A stretch of DNA of 64,000 nucleotides from Chitinophagales bacterium (GCA_016787295.1 JAEUUX010000100.1:1-64000); one strand, 5' to 3'; positions 26,729 to 36,313 are shown, counted from the first letter of the stretch. Notes: generated by a model from the letters alone, not told the origin. Made by a program: numbers and translations.

Positions 26729-28879
26729 TTAACGATTGGGACGGCTATAAATTTTATCGCGGTCAAATACTAAGTTGTTGAGCAGATGTTTTAGGTTGCT
26801 TTGGATAGGGTAGGGGGTATTTTCTACTTTTGCCACATCGGTACCTTGACTACGAATGTTCATATAGGTATTAGGTGCATAAATATCGTTGTCTGCCACA
26901 GCGCGGGTAACATCGATGGGCGTAATATCAGGCAACAAACCTGTGCTGGATTGATTGGGCATGGTGGTACGAAACACGCGTAACAAATTTTGAGCGATAG
27001 ATTTATGTTCGGCTAATTTGCGACGATGAAAATCCATCATAACGTTTTGTTCGTTGCGTTGGTCGCGCGCTGCCACAGCTTTGTCATAATTGTGACGCAC
27101 CACATTGAGCTGACACAAAGCGGTCAAATAGTTTTTTTGTCGTTCAAAATCGTCGTGGATAGTAGAACGTAAAGCGCGTGCTTTTTCGTATACAGAAAGC
27201 AAAATATCGTCAATTTTTTTTCGATAACTATTGCGCGCTATCCAAAATACCAAAGCGCCCAATAGTGCTGCAATTACCAAAGCCCCAATATAGTAGATTG
27301 CCAAAGTGCCACCGTCTTGGTTTTTCAAGCCCACATTGACAAAACCCAAGGTAGTCAGAACACTGGTGATGAGCAATAGATACACCAAAGTGCGCTGTGT
27401 TGGACGGCTAAACAATAAGGGTTTGAAGTTGCGTTCTTGTTCTTTTCGATAGGTATTCCAGTCGTAAGTAAAACTTTTGGTAAAAAATTGGTGTTGCACG
27501 GCTTGTTGCAAACTGCTGCGTTGGGTTGCCAAATCCTGCACCGTATTGTCAATGTTTGCCACTTCCACCGTTTTAAGGGTTTGCATTTGACGTTGTCCTT
27601 GACTGATACAATTTTGTATTTTTCGTTGTGCCAGAATGCTATAGTCTGTCACTTGTTTGTAGAGGGTGGCGTTCCAATCGTCCCATTTGGGCAAATCGCC
27701 TTGTGTTAGCACAAAACCCAATTGTAATTGTGGTGGTGCTGATTTTTCGAGTGTTTCGGTACAGCCACAATTGGTACTTTCCAACAAATCGAGCGATACT
27801 GGCAATGGATTCGACAAACGGTCACTTAAACGGCGTTCGGCATTGTGCAGGCTTTCGGTGTATAATCCCATGATTTGTTGCACCGATTCTGGTTTGATGT
27901 CCACTTTGACCGTATAATTTTTGCGCGACAAAGCCTTTACAATTTCCTCTTCTTCGGTGATAAGGCTAATGACCAATGCCAATTTGACCAAATGTTGTTG
28001 CAAAATATCTTCGTGGCTATAGGAAAGTGGGTAGCGAATCAGGCGAAACAACGATTGATTTTCTTCCGAAAAAATGCCAAAAATATCTGCTATGGAGCTT
28101 TTTAAAGCTTCTGACGGCAAAAATTCATTGTAGCGCGATGGGTCTTGTTTGGTACTTTCTAATCGACCATTAAAGGCATTTTGGACGCGTTCCAAACTTT
28201 TTTCGTCGATATAGTATACATTTGGAACAATACTAAATCGCTGAAGTTGGTTTTTGGGAACATCAAGATAGCCATTAACCAATTGTGTTATTTGTTGCGT
28301 GGCTTGGTTTACTTTGTTTTGTATGTCGGCTGGTAGACGGTTGAAACCCAGATTGATGATAGTACTTTGGTCTAAGGTAGCGTTTTGTTTCCAAATACTG
28401 TCCAATTGTTGCATCTGTGCTTCGCTAATAAAATAGCGGCTGGGATTGCGGATAATGCCTGTGGTATCCAACTCCCAGCTATCGCGATAGTTTTCGCTTA
28501 CTTGCAAAGCTGGAATAGCTTCGTCTTCGTTCAGGTGGTCGAGGGCGATGATAAAGCTATTGTGTGGTCGCAAATTTAGGTGCGGACTTTGCAAAAACAA
28601 TTGCTTAATGAGCGACATTTGAGCTGACAAACTATCCTGAAAAGCCCCTGCTTGGTCAGGTGCGATTTTCACCAAAAAAATAACTTGCCATTTAAAATAG
28701 GCAGAACGTTCCAAATGCTGTCGCACTTTCATGGCAGCATCTTCCAGCCTACGTGCTACGCTGTCGGTGGTGGAAAAAATGAGATGGAGCGTTTCGTTTT
28801 TTTGCAACGGATACAAAAATGGCTCGGCTAATGCCATGCTCGGAATGCCTGTATGTAAGTTAATAACAAATGTTAACAT
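26729..28879 (-). CDS. Large membrane protein of unknown function
   Basis: The 716-residue protein has a soluble N-terminal half of about 490 residues with alternating helical and beta segments and no motif I recognise, two closely spaced TM helices at about residues 500-560 (TLVYLLLITSVLTTLGFVNV and AIYYIGALVIAALLGALVFW), and a helical, charged C-terminal domain of about 150 residues. The N-terminal region contains a DHLNEDEAIP segment and several acidic loops, which might suggest an ATP- or ligand-binding domain, but none can be named. It lies directly downstream of the DUF937-OmpA gene (185 bp, with a terminator between), which may be a functional partner in the envelope. Confidence 0.7.
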   Translation of the reverse strand: MLTFVINLHTGIPSMALAEPFLYPLQKNETLHLIFSTTDSVARRLEDAAMKVRQHLERSAYFKWQVIFLVKIAPDQAGAFQDSLSAQMSLIKQLFLQSPHLNLRPHNSFIIALDHLNEDEAIPALQVSENYRDSWELDTTGIIRNPSRYFISEAQMQQLDSIWKQNATLDQSTIINLGFNRLPADIQNKVNQATQQITQLVNGYLDVPKNQLQRFSIVPNVYYIDEKSLERVQNAFNGRLESTKQDPSRYNEFLPSEALKSSIADIFGIFSEENQSLFRLIRYPLSYSHEDILQQHLVKLALVISLITEEEEIVKALSRKNYTVKVDIKPESVQQIMGLYTESLHNAERRLSDRLSNPLPVSLDLLESTNCGCTETLEKSAPPQLQLGFVLTQGDLPKWDDWNATLYKQVTDYSILAQRKIQNCISQGQRQMQTLKTVEVANIDNTVQDLATQRSSLQQAVQHQFFTKSFTYDWNTYRKEQERNFKPLLFSRPTQRTLVYLLLITSVLTTLGFVNVGLKNQDGGTLAIYYIGALVIAALLGALVFWIARNSYRKKIDDILLSVYEKARALRSTIHDDFERQKNYLTALCQLNVVRHNYDKAVAARDQRNEQNVMMDFHRRKLAEHKSIAQNLLRVFRTTMPNQSSTGLLPDITPIDVTRAVADNDIYAPNTYMNIRSQGTDVAKVENTPYPIQSNLKHLLNNLVFDRDKIYSRPNR

Positions 28880-29005
28880 GCAAAAAAAGTTTTTTTGATA
28901 CCTATGAGGGTTAGGTTGCTATAATTGCACAAAGTTAGGGTTTTTTACTTACAATTTAGCAACTATGCTTCAAAAAAAGCGTTACGAATGCTAAATAAAC
29001 ACAAA

Positions 29006-29042
29006 AAAAACCGCCCAACCCATAAAATAGGTTAGACGGTTT
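29006..29042 (-). terminator. Imperfect hairpin after the DUF937-OmpA gene
   Basis: AAACCGCCCAACC (29008-29020) pairs with GGTTAGACGGTTT (29030-29042) with one or two mismatches. It lies downstream of the stop codon on the minus strand and is followed by T-rich DNA there. Confidence 0.65.
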
Positions 29043-29064
29043 GGTATAGATTAAGAGAAAGGTT

Positions 29065-30429
29065 TTATTTTTTGGTCACACGGATGTCAATACGACGGTT
29101 TTTCGCACGACCTTCTGGGGTTGTGTTGTCAGCAACAGGGTGTTGGTCGCCATAACCTTCGGCGGTCAAACGTTTAGCAGCTACACCTAATTTAACTAAT
29201 TCTTGCATAGTTGTTTCTGCACGTTTTTGTGACAATTCCATGTTTTTTTGTTTGTCACCTGTATTGTCTGTATAGCCACCTAATTTGATTTCTACTTTAG
29301 GGTAAGCCTTCATGATAGCAGCAATGTTTTTCAATTGCTCTTGAGATTCTGGCTTCAAAGTAGATTTACCTGTTTCGAAATAAAGGCGGTCAAACGAAAA
29401 CCAAGTTGTTTTGTCTACTACTTTTGTTTTGTCTTCGATGAAAGTAACCAAACGGTTTTCTACACCATTTTCAGGTATGTTTAGTTCAACACCATCGGCA
29501 AGTTTGCGTTTGAACAATTTGCCCAAAGCTTCGGCAGTAGCAGTATAGGTATCGCTTACCACTTGACCTGCTGCGTTAGCTGCATTGCTTGCTGCTTGAC
29601 CTGCTGCATGAGCTGCATCACCCGCAGCGTTTGCCAACGAATCGGCAGCACCAGCTACCGCTTGACCTGCTGCATTGGCTGCGTCACCTGCGTTTTCGAT
29701 AGTAGTGTTAGCTACTTCGGTAGCTTCTTTGCCGCAACCTTTAAGGAAGTAGAATGCTCCAGCACCCAACAAACCTAACAATAACAATGGTAACAACCAT
29801 TTACCAATACCACCACCACCATCAGACGAACTATTAGCCGTAGCATAATTAGCGGCTAAAGCACCAGGGTTGAACAAACCATCCAATGATGATAGACCCA
29901 AAGCACCTGCTAAACCTGCCGGGGCAGCCGCTTTGATATGGTCTTTTTGACCCATCAAAAGTCCCATCAAACCAGCAGCATTCAAGCCGCCATCGCGAAC
30001 TTGTTTGCCTAATACACTTGTCACAATAGGAGCAAGGATGGATAACAAAGAGGAAGAGCTACTTTTTTGCATACCCGAAGAAGAACCCAATAGGTCGATG
30101 ATACCACCTAATTTTGAGCCGAAAAGAGTATCCAAAATAGGCTTACCCAATTGAACCAAAGAACCAATAGAAGACTCACCAGAACCAAGCATTGCCACTA
30201 ATTCACCGGCAGAAGTAGAACTTTGCTGTTTGCTGTTGAACAAGTTCAACAAATTTGCTGCTCCGCTTGTGGTGCCACCGTTAGACAAAAAGCCACTCAA
30301 TAATGTAGCTAAAGTGCTGTTAACGGCAGATTGTGTGCGTCCTTCGCTTTCGCCTAAAAACGAACTAAGATAGCTAATGGCACTACTGCCAAGTTGACTC
30401 TTAAGTAAGTCAAGTAAATTGATAGTCAT
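29065..30429 (-). CDS. DUF937 protein with TM helix and OmpA domain
   Basis: The 454-residue protein joins three parts: a DUF937/YidB-like N-terminal domain (about residues 5-190, Leu/Ser/Gly-rich with LSSFLGESEGRTQSAV and SILAPIVTSVLGKQ), a TM helix at about 210-230 (WLLPLLLLGLLGAGAFYFL), and an Ala-rich segment of repeated NAAGQA/DAANAAG units (about 240-290). The C-terminal OmpA/MotB peptidoglycan-binding domain (about 325-454) has the intact motif GGYTDNTGDKQKNMELSQKRA and ends KNRRIDIRV. It probably anchors an inner-membrane assembly to peptidoglycan. The fusion of DUF937 with OmpA is a recurring Bacteroidota layout, but its function is unknown. Confidence 0.88.
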   Translation of the reverse strand: MTINLLDLLKSQLGSSAISYLSSFLGESEGRTQSAVNSTLATLLSGFLSNGGTTSGAANLLNLFNSKQQSSTSAGELVAMLGSGESSIGSLVQLGKPILDTLFGSKLGGIIDLLGSSSGMQKSSSSSLLSILAPIVTSVLGKQVRDGGLNAAGLMGLLMGQKDHIKAAAPAGLAGALGLSSLDGLFNPGALAANYATANSSSDGGGGIGKWLLPLLLLGLLGAGAFYFLKGCGKEATEVANTTIENAGDAANAAGQAVAGAADSLANAAGDAAHAAGQAASNAANAAGQVVSDTYTATAEALGKLFKRKLADGVELNIPENGVENRLVTFIEDKTKVVDKTTWFSFDRLYFETGKSTLKPESQEQLKNIAAIMKAYPKVEIKLGGYTDNTGDKQKNMELSQKRAETTMQELVKLGVAAKRLTAEGYGDQHPVADNTTPEGRAKNRRIDIRVTKK

Positions 30430-31106
30430 TTCCTAAAAAATGTTGGTTAAAAAAAATAAAAAAAACTGATTTTTTTGCAATGTTCTGAATAACTGCAAAA
30501 CGTGCTAATTGGACGGAGAAACTGCTCAAATGTCACAGGTCAAAACAAGATTTAATGAAAAAAGCACAATTTTTTTTAAATTTTGTCACAAAAAATTACT
30601 TAGGCTAAGTTTTTTTTCAAAAAATACTTCTATTTGGGGCTTTTTTTTGTTACTGCCATCAACAACATACATCATTTCGACGGAACAATACAATGGGATT
30701 TAAAGCGTTACTTGGGTTTAAAAAAGTTTACAAGACACCCGCAGAAAAATATTTTTACAAAAATGGAGTGTGTTTTTTGCCCAAAAACAAGTATCTTTGC
30801 AGTCAGAAAATTGAACGATAGGAAAGTAGATATGAACGAAATTTTCGCATGAATTTAAACTATATCCTAAACCCCGATGAACTTGCCAATAAGAGTTTTT
30901 TAGTGTCTAAAATAGCTTGATTTTTATGTCAACTATCCCCTATTTTGCAGCGATACAAAATTTTTTGCCCAAATCATGGATAAGCCATTGAATTTTAACT
31001 TTTTTTCACTCTCAACGTCTAAGTAATAAGCAATATAAATCCCGTATTTTCGTTATGACTCCATAAATTTATTATCATTTTTTGTTAAACATAAAAATTA
31101 TTGACT
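30430..31106. other. 677-bp intergenic region with a possible 23-codon ORF
   Basis: No confident gene is seen. A TATCTTTG box (30791-30798) matching TAnnTTTG precedes two tiny ORFs: a 6-codon frame at about 30831-30851 and MNLNYILNPDELANKSFLVS plus three residues (ATG 30849, stop about 30920). This could be a leader peptide, a decayed gene start or noise. The rest is AT-rich. Confidence 0.35.
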
Positions 31107-31598
31107 ATGAAACAAGTCTTGTGCTTACTGATTCTATTTGTCTGCATCTGTCTTACAAGTACCGGAGCATTGGCACAAATGGGCGGTTATGCCGCTAATT
31201 CGTCGTCCTTGACCAAGGTACAACAAAAAAAACACAAACAGAAAAAAAGCAAATCTGCCTACACGCGTTGGGTGGCACGAGCTTTTGGCGAAAACATTAG
31301 TATCGCAAAAATGGAGCGCAAATCGCGCAAGAAATTACACGAAGCTCAACTCCGTGACCGTCAAAGAGAGGAAGAATCGGGCGTAGCAGAATTTTTCAAC
31401 AAACGCCACGTGTCAAATCCTAAAAAAGCTCTCAAAGAGGCTAAAAAACGCGACCATGAACGAGAGAAAAATTCTGGCGTGGCTGCTTTTTTTGAGGATG
31501 AGCATGTATCAGATTCTAAAAAAAACCTCAAAGAGGCTAAAAAGCGTGACCGTAAGCGCGAAAAATACTCAGGAGTGAATGAGTATTTTAAAAATTAG
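31107..31598 (+). CDS. Small exported basic repeat protein
   Basis: The 163-residue protein has a signal peptide (hydrophobic up to TGALAQ) and then a very basic mature chain. Its last part has a 32-residue repeat, SGVAEFFNKRHVSNPKKALKEAKK-type, with GGC/GGA codons exactly 96 bp apart at 31380, 31476 and 31572, i.e. 2.3 copies. Each unit has an SGV(A)xFF segment and a KKALKEAKKRD helix. The function is unknown; the composition suggests binding to nucleic acid or to acidic surface polymers. I start at the ATG at 31107 rather than the TTG two codons upstream. A terminator follows. Confidence 0.72.
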   Translation: MKQVLCLLILFVCICLTSTGALAQMGGYAANSSSLTKVQQKKHKQKKSKSAYTRWVARAFGENISIAKMERKSRKKLHEAQLRDRQREEESGVAEFFNKRHVSNPKKALKEAKKRDHEREKNSGVAAFFEDEHVSDSKKNLKEAKKRDRKREKYSGVNEYFKN

Positions 31599-31632
31599 GT
31601 ATTGCTGAGTGATGCATTGCGGCTATATGTCC

Positions 31633-31675
31633 AAAAAATCCGTATCAGACCCTAAAAGTCAGATACGGATTTTTT
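31633..31675 (+). terminator. Terminator after the small repeat protein
   Basis: AAAAAATCCGTATC and GATACGGATTTTTT form a 14-bp perfect stem with a 15-nt loop. It is bidirectional by composition, lying between this gene and the convergent mntH. Confidence 0.85.
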
Positions 31676-31737
31676 AGCGCTTAAAAATAATTGTAGATTT
31701 TCGAAAAATGTAGTAAAAATACCTACCTTTGCGGTGT

Positions 31738-33069
31738 TTAACTGCCCATGAAAGTTTCCCACAACAAATAGATGTTCAACGAACAAATGATAAATGCAAT
31801 TGCCCAACTGCTATAGGTAAGTATGGTGCCATTGACAAAAACACCCATTTTGGGACGATTGCTTGTAAAATATACTAAAGGGATAACCGCAAAACTTAAT
31901 TGGAGTGATAAAATAACTTGGCTCAAAACTAATAATTGTCCTGTGCCTTTTTCGCCATACCACAACGATACGATAAAAGCAGGAATGATAGCCACGAGAC
32001 GCGTCACTAAACGGCGCATCCAAGGTGGCAAACGCAAATTTAAGAAACCTTCCATTACTATTTGTCCTGCCAAAGTGCCTGTCAAAGTACTGTTTAGTCC
32101 CGAAGCTAACAACGCCACACCAAACAACATACTCGCATAACCTACTCCCAAAATAGGGTCTAAAAGATGATAGGCATCGGAAATGTCAGCTACATTGGCA
32201 TGTTCGGTGCCATGAAAAGTTGCCGCCGCCACAATTAATATAGCTGCATTGATAAAAAATGCCAACAATAAAGAGACAGTAGAGTCGATGGTTGCAAAAC
32301 GAATAGCACTAAATTTGCCGGCTTCGGTCTTTTCATAATTGCGAGTTTGCACAATACTCGAGTGTAGATACAAATTGTGGGGCATAACCGTTGCTCCCAA
32401 AATCCCAATGGCTACATACAGCATTTCGGGATTGGTGACGATTTGTGGTTGTGGCAAAAGACCATACAAAAGTGGGCTAATAGCCGGGTTTGAAACAATG
32501 ATTTCATATACAAAACATAATAATATTATAAAAATAAGACCTGCTACTATACTTTCTATCCACCTAAAACCTTTGTGCTGAAAGTATAAAACCACCAATA
32601 CATCAACCACCGTAATAACAACACCAATAGGCAACGGCAAACCAAATAGGAGATTCATGGCAATTGCCGCACCTAATACCTCTGCCAAATCGCAAGCTGC
32701 AATCGCAATTTCGCACAAAATCCATAGAGCGAAACTAACAGGGCGGCTATAGTGGTCACGGCAGGCTTGTGCCAAATCGCGCCCAGTCACAATCCCCAAT
32801 TTAAGGGATAAATGCTGCAATATCATCGCAAAAAAATTGGAAATCAAAATGACTGCCAATAAAGTATAACCAAATTTGGCTCCACCTGCAATATCGGTTG
32901 CCCAATTGCCCGGATCCATGTAGCCAACAGCGACCATTAAACCAGGACCCGTGAAAGCAAACAATTTGCGCCAAAAGCTCCCTGTCTTTGGCACAGGAAT
33001 AGAGGCATGAACTTCGGGTAGAGAGGGGGTATTTAACTCTCTGCTCCAAGCATTGTTTAATGTATTCAT
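31738..33069 (-). CDS. mntH: Nramp family divalent metal (Mn2+/Fe2+) transporter
   Basis: The 443-residue inner-membrane protein has about eleven TM helices. The family's metal-binding motifs are present: [19 protein letters not shown] in TM1 (DPGN) and the MPHNLYLHS motif in TM6. It should import Mn2+ (and Fe2+) with protons. Length is typical for bacterial MntH. The start at 33069 is preceded by a -7 box at 33236-33243 (on the minus strand) and a large palindrome at 33271-33292 in the shared upstream region with the divergent chrA-like gene, probably the metal-responsive operator. Confidence 0.92.
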   Translation of the reverse strand: MNTLNNAWSRELNTPSLPEVHASIPVPKTGSFWRKLFAFTGPGLMVAVGYMDPGNWATDIAGGAKFGYTLLAVILISNFFAMILQHLSLKLGIVTGRDLAQACRDHYSRPVSFALWILCEIAIAACDLAEVLGAAIAMNLLFGLPLPIGVVITVVDVLVVLYFQHKGFRWIESIVAGLIFIILLCFVYEIIVSNPAISPLLYGLLPQPQIVTNPEMLYVAIGILGATVMPHNLYLHSSIVQTRNYEKTEAGKFSAIRFATIDSTVSLLLAFFINAAILIVAAATFHGTEHANVADISDAYHLLDPILGVGYASMLFGVALLASGLNSTLTGTLAGQIVMEGFLNLRLPPWMRRLVTRLVAIIPAFIVSLWYGEKGTGQLLVLSQVILSLQLSFAVIPLVYFTSNRPKMGVFVNGTILTYSSWAIAFIICSLNIYLLWETFMGS

Positions 33070-33235
33070 ATATATATTATTTTTTTAAAAAATGTGATTA
33101 AGTTGGTTGCGCCTTATTGAAAGAAACTCAGCGAGTGGTGGGAATTTTTCTGAAAAGTGTTTTTAATTTTAGAATAAAATCAATGCCTAATTCGCTCTAA
33201 AATATAATAACGACTGTTTAGACTATTTTGTTTTG

Positions 33236-33243
33236 CAAAGGTA
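33236..33243 (-). promoter_or_regulatory. mntH -7 box
   Basis: CAAAGGTA on the plus strand reads TACCTTTG on the minus strand. It sits about 28 bp downstream of the palindromic operator, in the position expected for a promoter whose -33 region abuts the operator. Confidence 0.6.
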
Positions 33244-33270
33244 AAAACTTTTTTTGGATAAAAAGAAATT

Positions 33271-33292
33271 ATTTTTAGACTAGTCTAAAAAT
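33271..33292. promoter_or_regulatory. 22-bp perfect palindrome: candidate metal-regulator operator
   Basis: A perfect 22-bp inverted repeat has its centre between 33281 and 33282 and the core TTTAGACTAGTCTAAA. A related half-site, TTTAGACTA, occurs at 33217-33225 on the other side of the mntH -7 box. Size, symmetry and location suggest a DtxR/MntR-type repressor site controlling mntH, and perhaps chrA. The regulator gene is not in this window. Confidence 0.75.
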
Positions 33293-33332
33293 TTTATTTT
33301 TTTTAACCAAACTCTGATAAAAACAATGGTAT

Positions 33333-34643
33333 ATGTATTCACTTTCTTTTTGGTTTCGTTTAGGGTGGATTAGTTTTGGCGGTCCTGCGGGACAAATAGC
33401 TTTGATGCATCGTCATGTGGTAGAAGAGAAAAAATGGGTATCTGATGCTCGCTTTTTACATGCGCTCAACTATTGTATGTTGCTACCGGGTCCCGAAGCA
33501 CAACAATTGGCGACCTATTTAGGTTTTTTATTGCATGGTTATTGGGGAGGTATTGTGGCGGGTACATTGTTTGTTTTGCCTTCCATGTTGGTGCTTTGGC
33601 TGTTGAGTTATTGCTACGTGACTTATAGTCATTTGCCCGTATTGCAAGCTATTTTCTATGGTATACAGGCGGCTATGGTAGCCATTGTTGCTTTGGCATT
33701 GGTTAAAATTGCCAAAAAATCTCTGCGCCTACCTTTGCATTTTTTTATTGCTGGCATAGCATTTGTAGCAGCTTATTGGCATATTTCTTTTCCTTGGGTG
33801 GTTGGTCTTTGTTTGTTATTGGCAATTGGCATCAACAAAATACAACCCGAATGGTTACAAAAATCGGTAGGACACACAGCTAAACAGGAGAATGAAGCAG
33901 ATTTTTTGATAAAAACAAGTACAGAATTACCACATTTGCGATTTTCTTGGACAAAATTATGCGTTTTATTGCTTGTTGGTGTGTTACTGTGGTATGTTCC
34001 TTATTTTTTATTGGATTGCTGGGCGAACGGAAAATCGATGAGTGGTTTAATGGATTTTTGGGCAAACATTCGCTCGTTTTTTACCAAAGCAGCTTTTGTT
34101 ACCTTTGGCGGAGCTTATGCCGTTTTGCCCTACGTGGCACAAACAAGCGTAGAACAATTTCGCTGGTTACAACCCAAGCAAATGTTAGACGGGTTGGCGT
34201 TGGGTGAAAGTACCCCAGGTCCCTTGATTATGGTATTGGCGTTTGTCGGGTTTATGGCGGGTTACAACCAGTTTAACCATAGTCTAAGTATTGCAACTAT
34301 TACACTCGTTTTGACGACATATTACACTTTTTTGCCTTCTTTTTTGTTCATTTTGGCAGGTGCGCCACTTATCGAATACACTCATCAACAGCAAAATTGG
34401 CAGCGTTATTTGGGTTTGATTGCTCCTGCTGTGGTCGGTTTGATGAGCTATTTGGTGCTGTATTTGGCACAACATACGTTTGTGCAGGCAGACAAAGGCA
34501 TTGATGGGGTAGCTATATTGTGGTGTCTATTGTCGGTGGTGGCTTTGTATCGCTACCAAATTGGCATGATGACTTGGATTGCTGTAAGCTGTCTTTTTGG
34601 GGTGCTGGTAAAAGTGTTTTTGCCTTTTTTATTGATGTTATAG
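33333..34643 (+). CDS. chrA: ChrA-family chromate transporter
   Basis: The 436-residue membrane protein has two homologous halves, as in long ChrA proteins. The N-terminal half begins with SFWFRLGWISFGGPAGQIAL and has the LLPGPEAQQLATYLG loop; the second half has FVTFGGAYAVLPYVAQ and LGESTPGPLIMVLAFVGF. About ten TM helices are expected. It would export chromate (CrO4 2-) with protons. Shares an upstream region containing the 22-bp palindrome with the divergent mntH, which is unusual for chrA. Followed 49 bp later by an FkbM methyltransferase gene. Confidence 0.9.
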   Translation: MYSLSFWFRLGWISFGGPAGQIALMHRHVVEEKKWVSDARFLHALNYCMLLPGPEAQQLATYLGFLLHGYWGGIVAGTLFVLPSMLVLWLLSYCYVTYSHLPVLQAIFYGIQAAMVAIVALALVKIAKKSLRLPLHFFIAGIAFVAAYWHISFPWVVGLCLLLAIGINKIQPEWLQKSVGHTAKQENEADFLIKTSTELPHLRFSWTKLCVLLLVGVLLWYVPYFLLDCWANGKSMSGLMDFWANIRSFFTKAAFVTFGGAYAVLPYVAQTSVEQFRWLQPKQMLDGLALGESTPGPLIMVLAFVGFMAGYNQFNHSLSIATITLVLTTYYTFLPSFLFILAGAPLIEYTHQQQNWQRYLGLIAPAVVGLMSYLVLYLAQHTFVQADKGIDGVAILWCLLSVVALYRYQIGMMTWIAVSCLFGVLVKVFLPFLLML

Positions 34644-34692
34644 TGCTAATTTTCAATCAATTATAAATTTTAATTTTTAATCTATTTTCTTT

Positions 34693-35508
34693 ATGTGGTT
34701 TAAAAAAAACCGACCAAATACTACACAACTTACTGACGGAACAACAATTAACTGCATCAATGCGCCCGAAGCACAAATGCTTGACCGCCATGTAAAAGGT
34801 TATTTTGCTAATGGAATTGCGGTGAAAGATGGCGATACAATTTTTGATGTGGGAGCTAATATCGGTGTTTTTGCGGTTCGCATGACACAACAATATCCAC
34901 AAACTCGGGTCTATGCTTTTGAGCCTTTGCCACCAATTTATGATGTTTTGCAGCGTAATGCGTTGCGATATGCGCCACAAATTGTTGCCTTACCTGTGGG
35001 TGTGTCTGATGCAGAGGAGGAGGTAACGTTTAGTTATTTTCCCAATAGTCCTGCTTTGTCGACGGCTCATTTGGAGGATTGGGCAGACGACTCCAACAAA
35101 TTGGCACGCGCTGTCGAAGGAAATTTGCACCATGCACCTGCTAAATTTGCTTGGGTGAGATGGCTACCTAAGCCGGTTTTTCGCTGGATTGCCAATTATT
35201 TGCAAGCAGGCAAAAAAGACTATTGTTGCCGTTTGACCACACTATCAAAAGTGATAGCAGAACACAACATAAATCGTATTGATTTGCTTAAAATTGATTG
35301 TGAAGGTGCTGAATTAGCCGTTTTGAAAGGTATAGCAGCGGCAGATTGGCAAAAAATACAGCAAATTGTGGCAGAAGTGCATGATGTTCAGCATCGATTG
35401 GAGGAAGTTGTCGGTTTATGCAAACAACATGGTTTTGTGAAAATTACTGTGGAAAAAGACGTTGTTATGGGCGATACACCAATGTTTAATGTGTTTGCTA
35501 TACGGTAG
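34693..35508 (+). CDS. FkbM family SAM-dependent methyltransferase
   Basis: The 271-residue protein has the FkbM-type Rossmann methyltransferase core: glycine motif I FDVGANIGVFAVRM (near residue 54), acidic motif AFEPLPP and DLLKIDCEGAELAVLKGI (a conserved FkbM segment). The family methylates hydroxyl groups on sugars, glycans or polyketides; the substrate here is unknown. No signal peptide is seen, so it is likely cytoplasmic. It stands alone between chrA and a Nudix gene, with repeat copy C just downstream. Confidence 0.9.
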   Translation: MWFKKNRPNTTQLTDGTTINCINAPEAQMLDRHVKGYFANGIAVKDGDTIFDVGANIGVFAVRMTQQYPQTRVYAFEPLPPIYDVLQRNALRYAPQIVALPVGVSDAEEEVTFSYFPNSPALSTAHLEDWADDSNKLARAVEGNLHHAPAKFAWVRWLPKPVFRWIANYLQAGKKDYCCRLTTLSKVIAEHNINRIDLLKIDCEGAELAVLKGIAAADWQKIQQIVAEVHDVQHRLEEVVGLCKQHGFVKITVEKDVVMGDTPMFNVFAIR

Positions 35509-35529
35509 TGGTTACAAATATAACTATCC

Positions 35530-35656
35530 TTGCAAATAGCGAAGCCGCGTTAGGGATGCGGAGGGTGGCGTTAGCCAGTGCGGAGAGTAACGCAGCACCA
35601 AGCGAAGCGAAGCCCGTAGCAGCCCGACCCGCAGGGAAACGCCCAAAAAAATAAAA
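35530..35656 (+). repeat. Dispersed intergenic repeat, copy C
   Basis: AGCGAAGCCGCGTTAGGGAT opens the body and CCCGCAGGGAAACGCCC followed by AAAAAAATAA closes it. It has the GTGGCGTTAGCCAGTGCGGA centre shared with copies A and D, begins 22 bp after the FkbM stop and runs in the same direction. Confidence 0.85.
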
Positions 35657-35736
35657 AAAATTTAATATCCAAAAACAAGTATTTTCGTTTTGTATTTTAA
35701 GCCTATAAAATTTCTAAAGGCAACTAAATTTTAAGC

Positions 35737-36249
35737 ATGAAACTGAAAAAAAACGAACGTTTGCGCCTCAATGTGGCAAGTTTGATTCTCGAAAAAAACG
35801 GAGAGGTATTGCTACTTAAAAAAACCGGAAATAGGGGAGGGGAGTATGGTTTGGTGGGCGGACGGATAGAAGCGGGCGAATCGGCAAAGCAGGCTCTGCT
35901 GCGGGAAACTTTTGAAGAGGCAGGCATTACCTTAGACCCCAAAAATGTGACTTTGGTACTGACCATACATCGCTTGCGCATGGATACGCCAACGGTGCAT
36001 TTTTTCTTTTTTGCCGACCATTGGGAAGGGCATATCCACAACAAAGAACCACACAAATGCGAACATTTGCGGTGGGTGCCTTTCACACAACTGCCGAGCA
36101 ACACGGCTACGGTCATTAAAAGAGGTATCGAGGCGTTTGTGAAAGGTGAGACTTATCTGGAATTGGGCTTCAAAAGCAAACATCGTATTCCCAAAATTCC
36201 GCGCCAATTGCAAAGTAAACGACAACAATCGACCAATAAAGGCAAGTAA
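35737..36249 (+). CDS. Nudix hydrolase
   Basis: The 170-residue protein carries an intact Nudix box (GRIEAGESAKQALLRETFEE followed by AG), i.e. Gx5Ex7REUxEExGU, at about residues 46-68. It hydrolyses a nucleoside diphosphate linked to another moiety; the family substrate range is broad and cannot be resolved here. The Lys/Arg/Gln-rich C-terminal 25 residues are extra. The start at 35737 is the first Met before the homology. Confidence 0.9.
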   Translation: MKLKKNERLRLNVASLILEKNGEVLLLKKTGNRGGEYGLVGGRIEAGESAKQALLRETFEEAGITLDPKNVTLVLTIHRLRMDTPTVHFFFFADHWEGHIHNKEPHKCEHLRWVPFTQLPSNTATVIKRGIEAFVKGETYLELGFKSKHRIPKIPRQLQSKRQQSTNKGK

Positions 36250-36305
36250 TATTGCTTTTTATAGACAATTTAGTGGCAAGGTAGTAAAATACCAGAGAAT
36301 TTGCG

Positions 36306-36313
36306 TACCTTTG
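36306..36313 (+). promoter_or_regulatory. -7 box upstream of nusB
   Basis: TACCTTTG matches TAnnTTTG and lies 76 bp before the nusB ATG. Confidence 0.5.

Noticed and set aside
31725-31732. TACCTTTG box on the plus strand near the 3' end of mntH
   Set aside because: It matches the -7 consensus but no plus-strand gene follows. An antisense promoter is possible but unsupported; a similar case is at 55205-55212 near pdxH.
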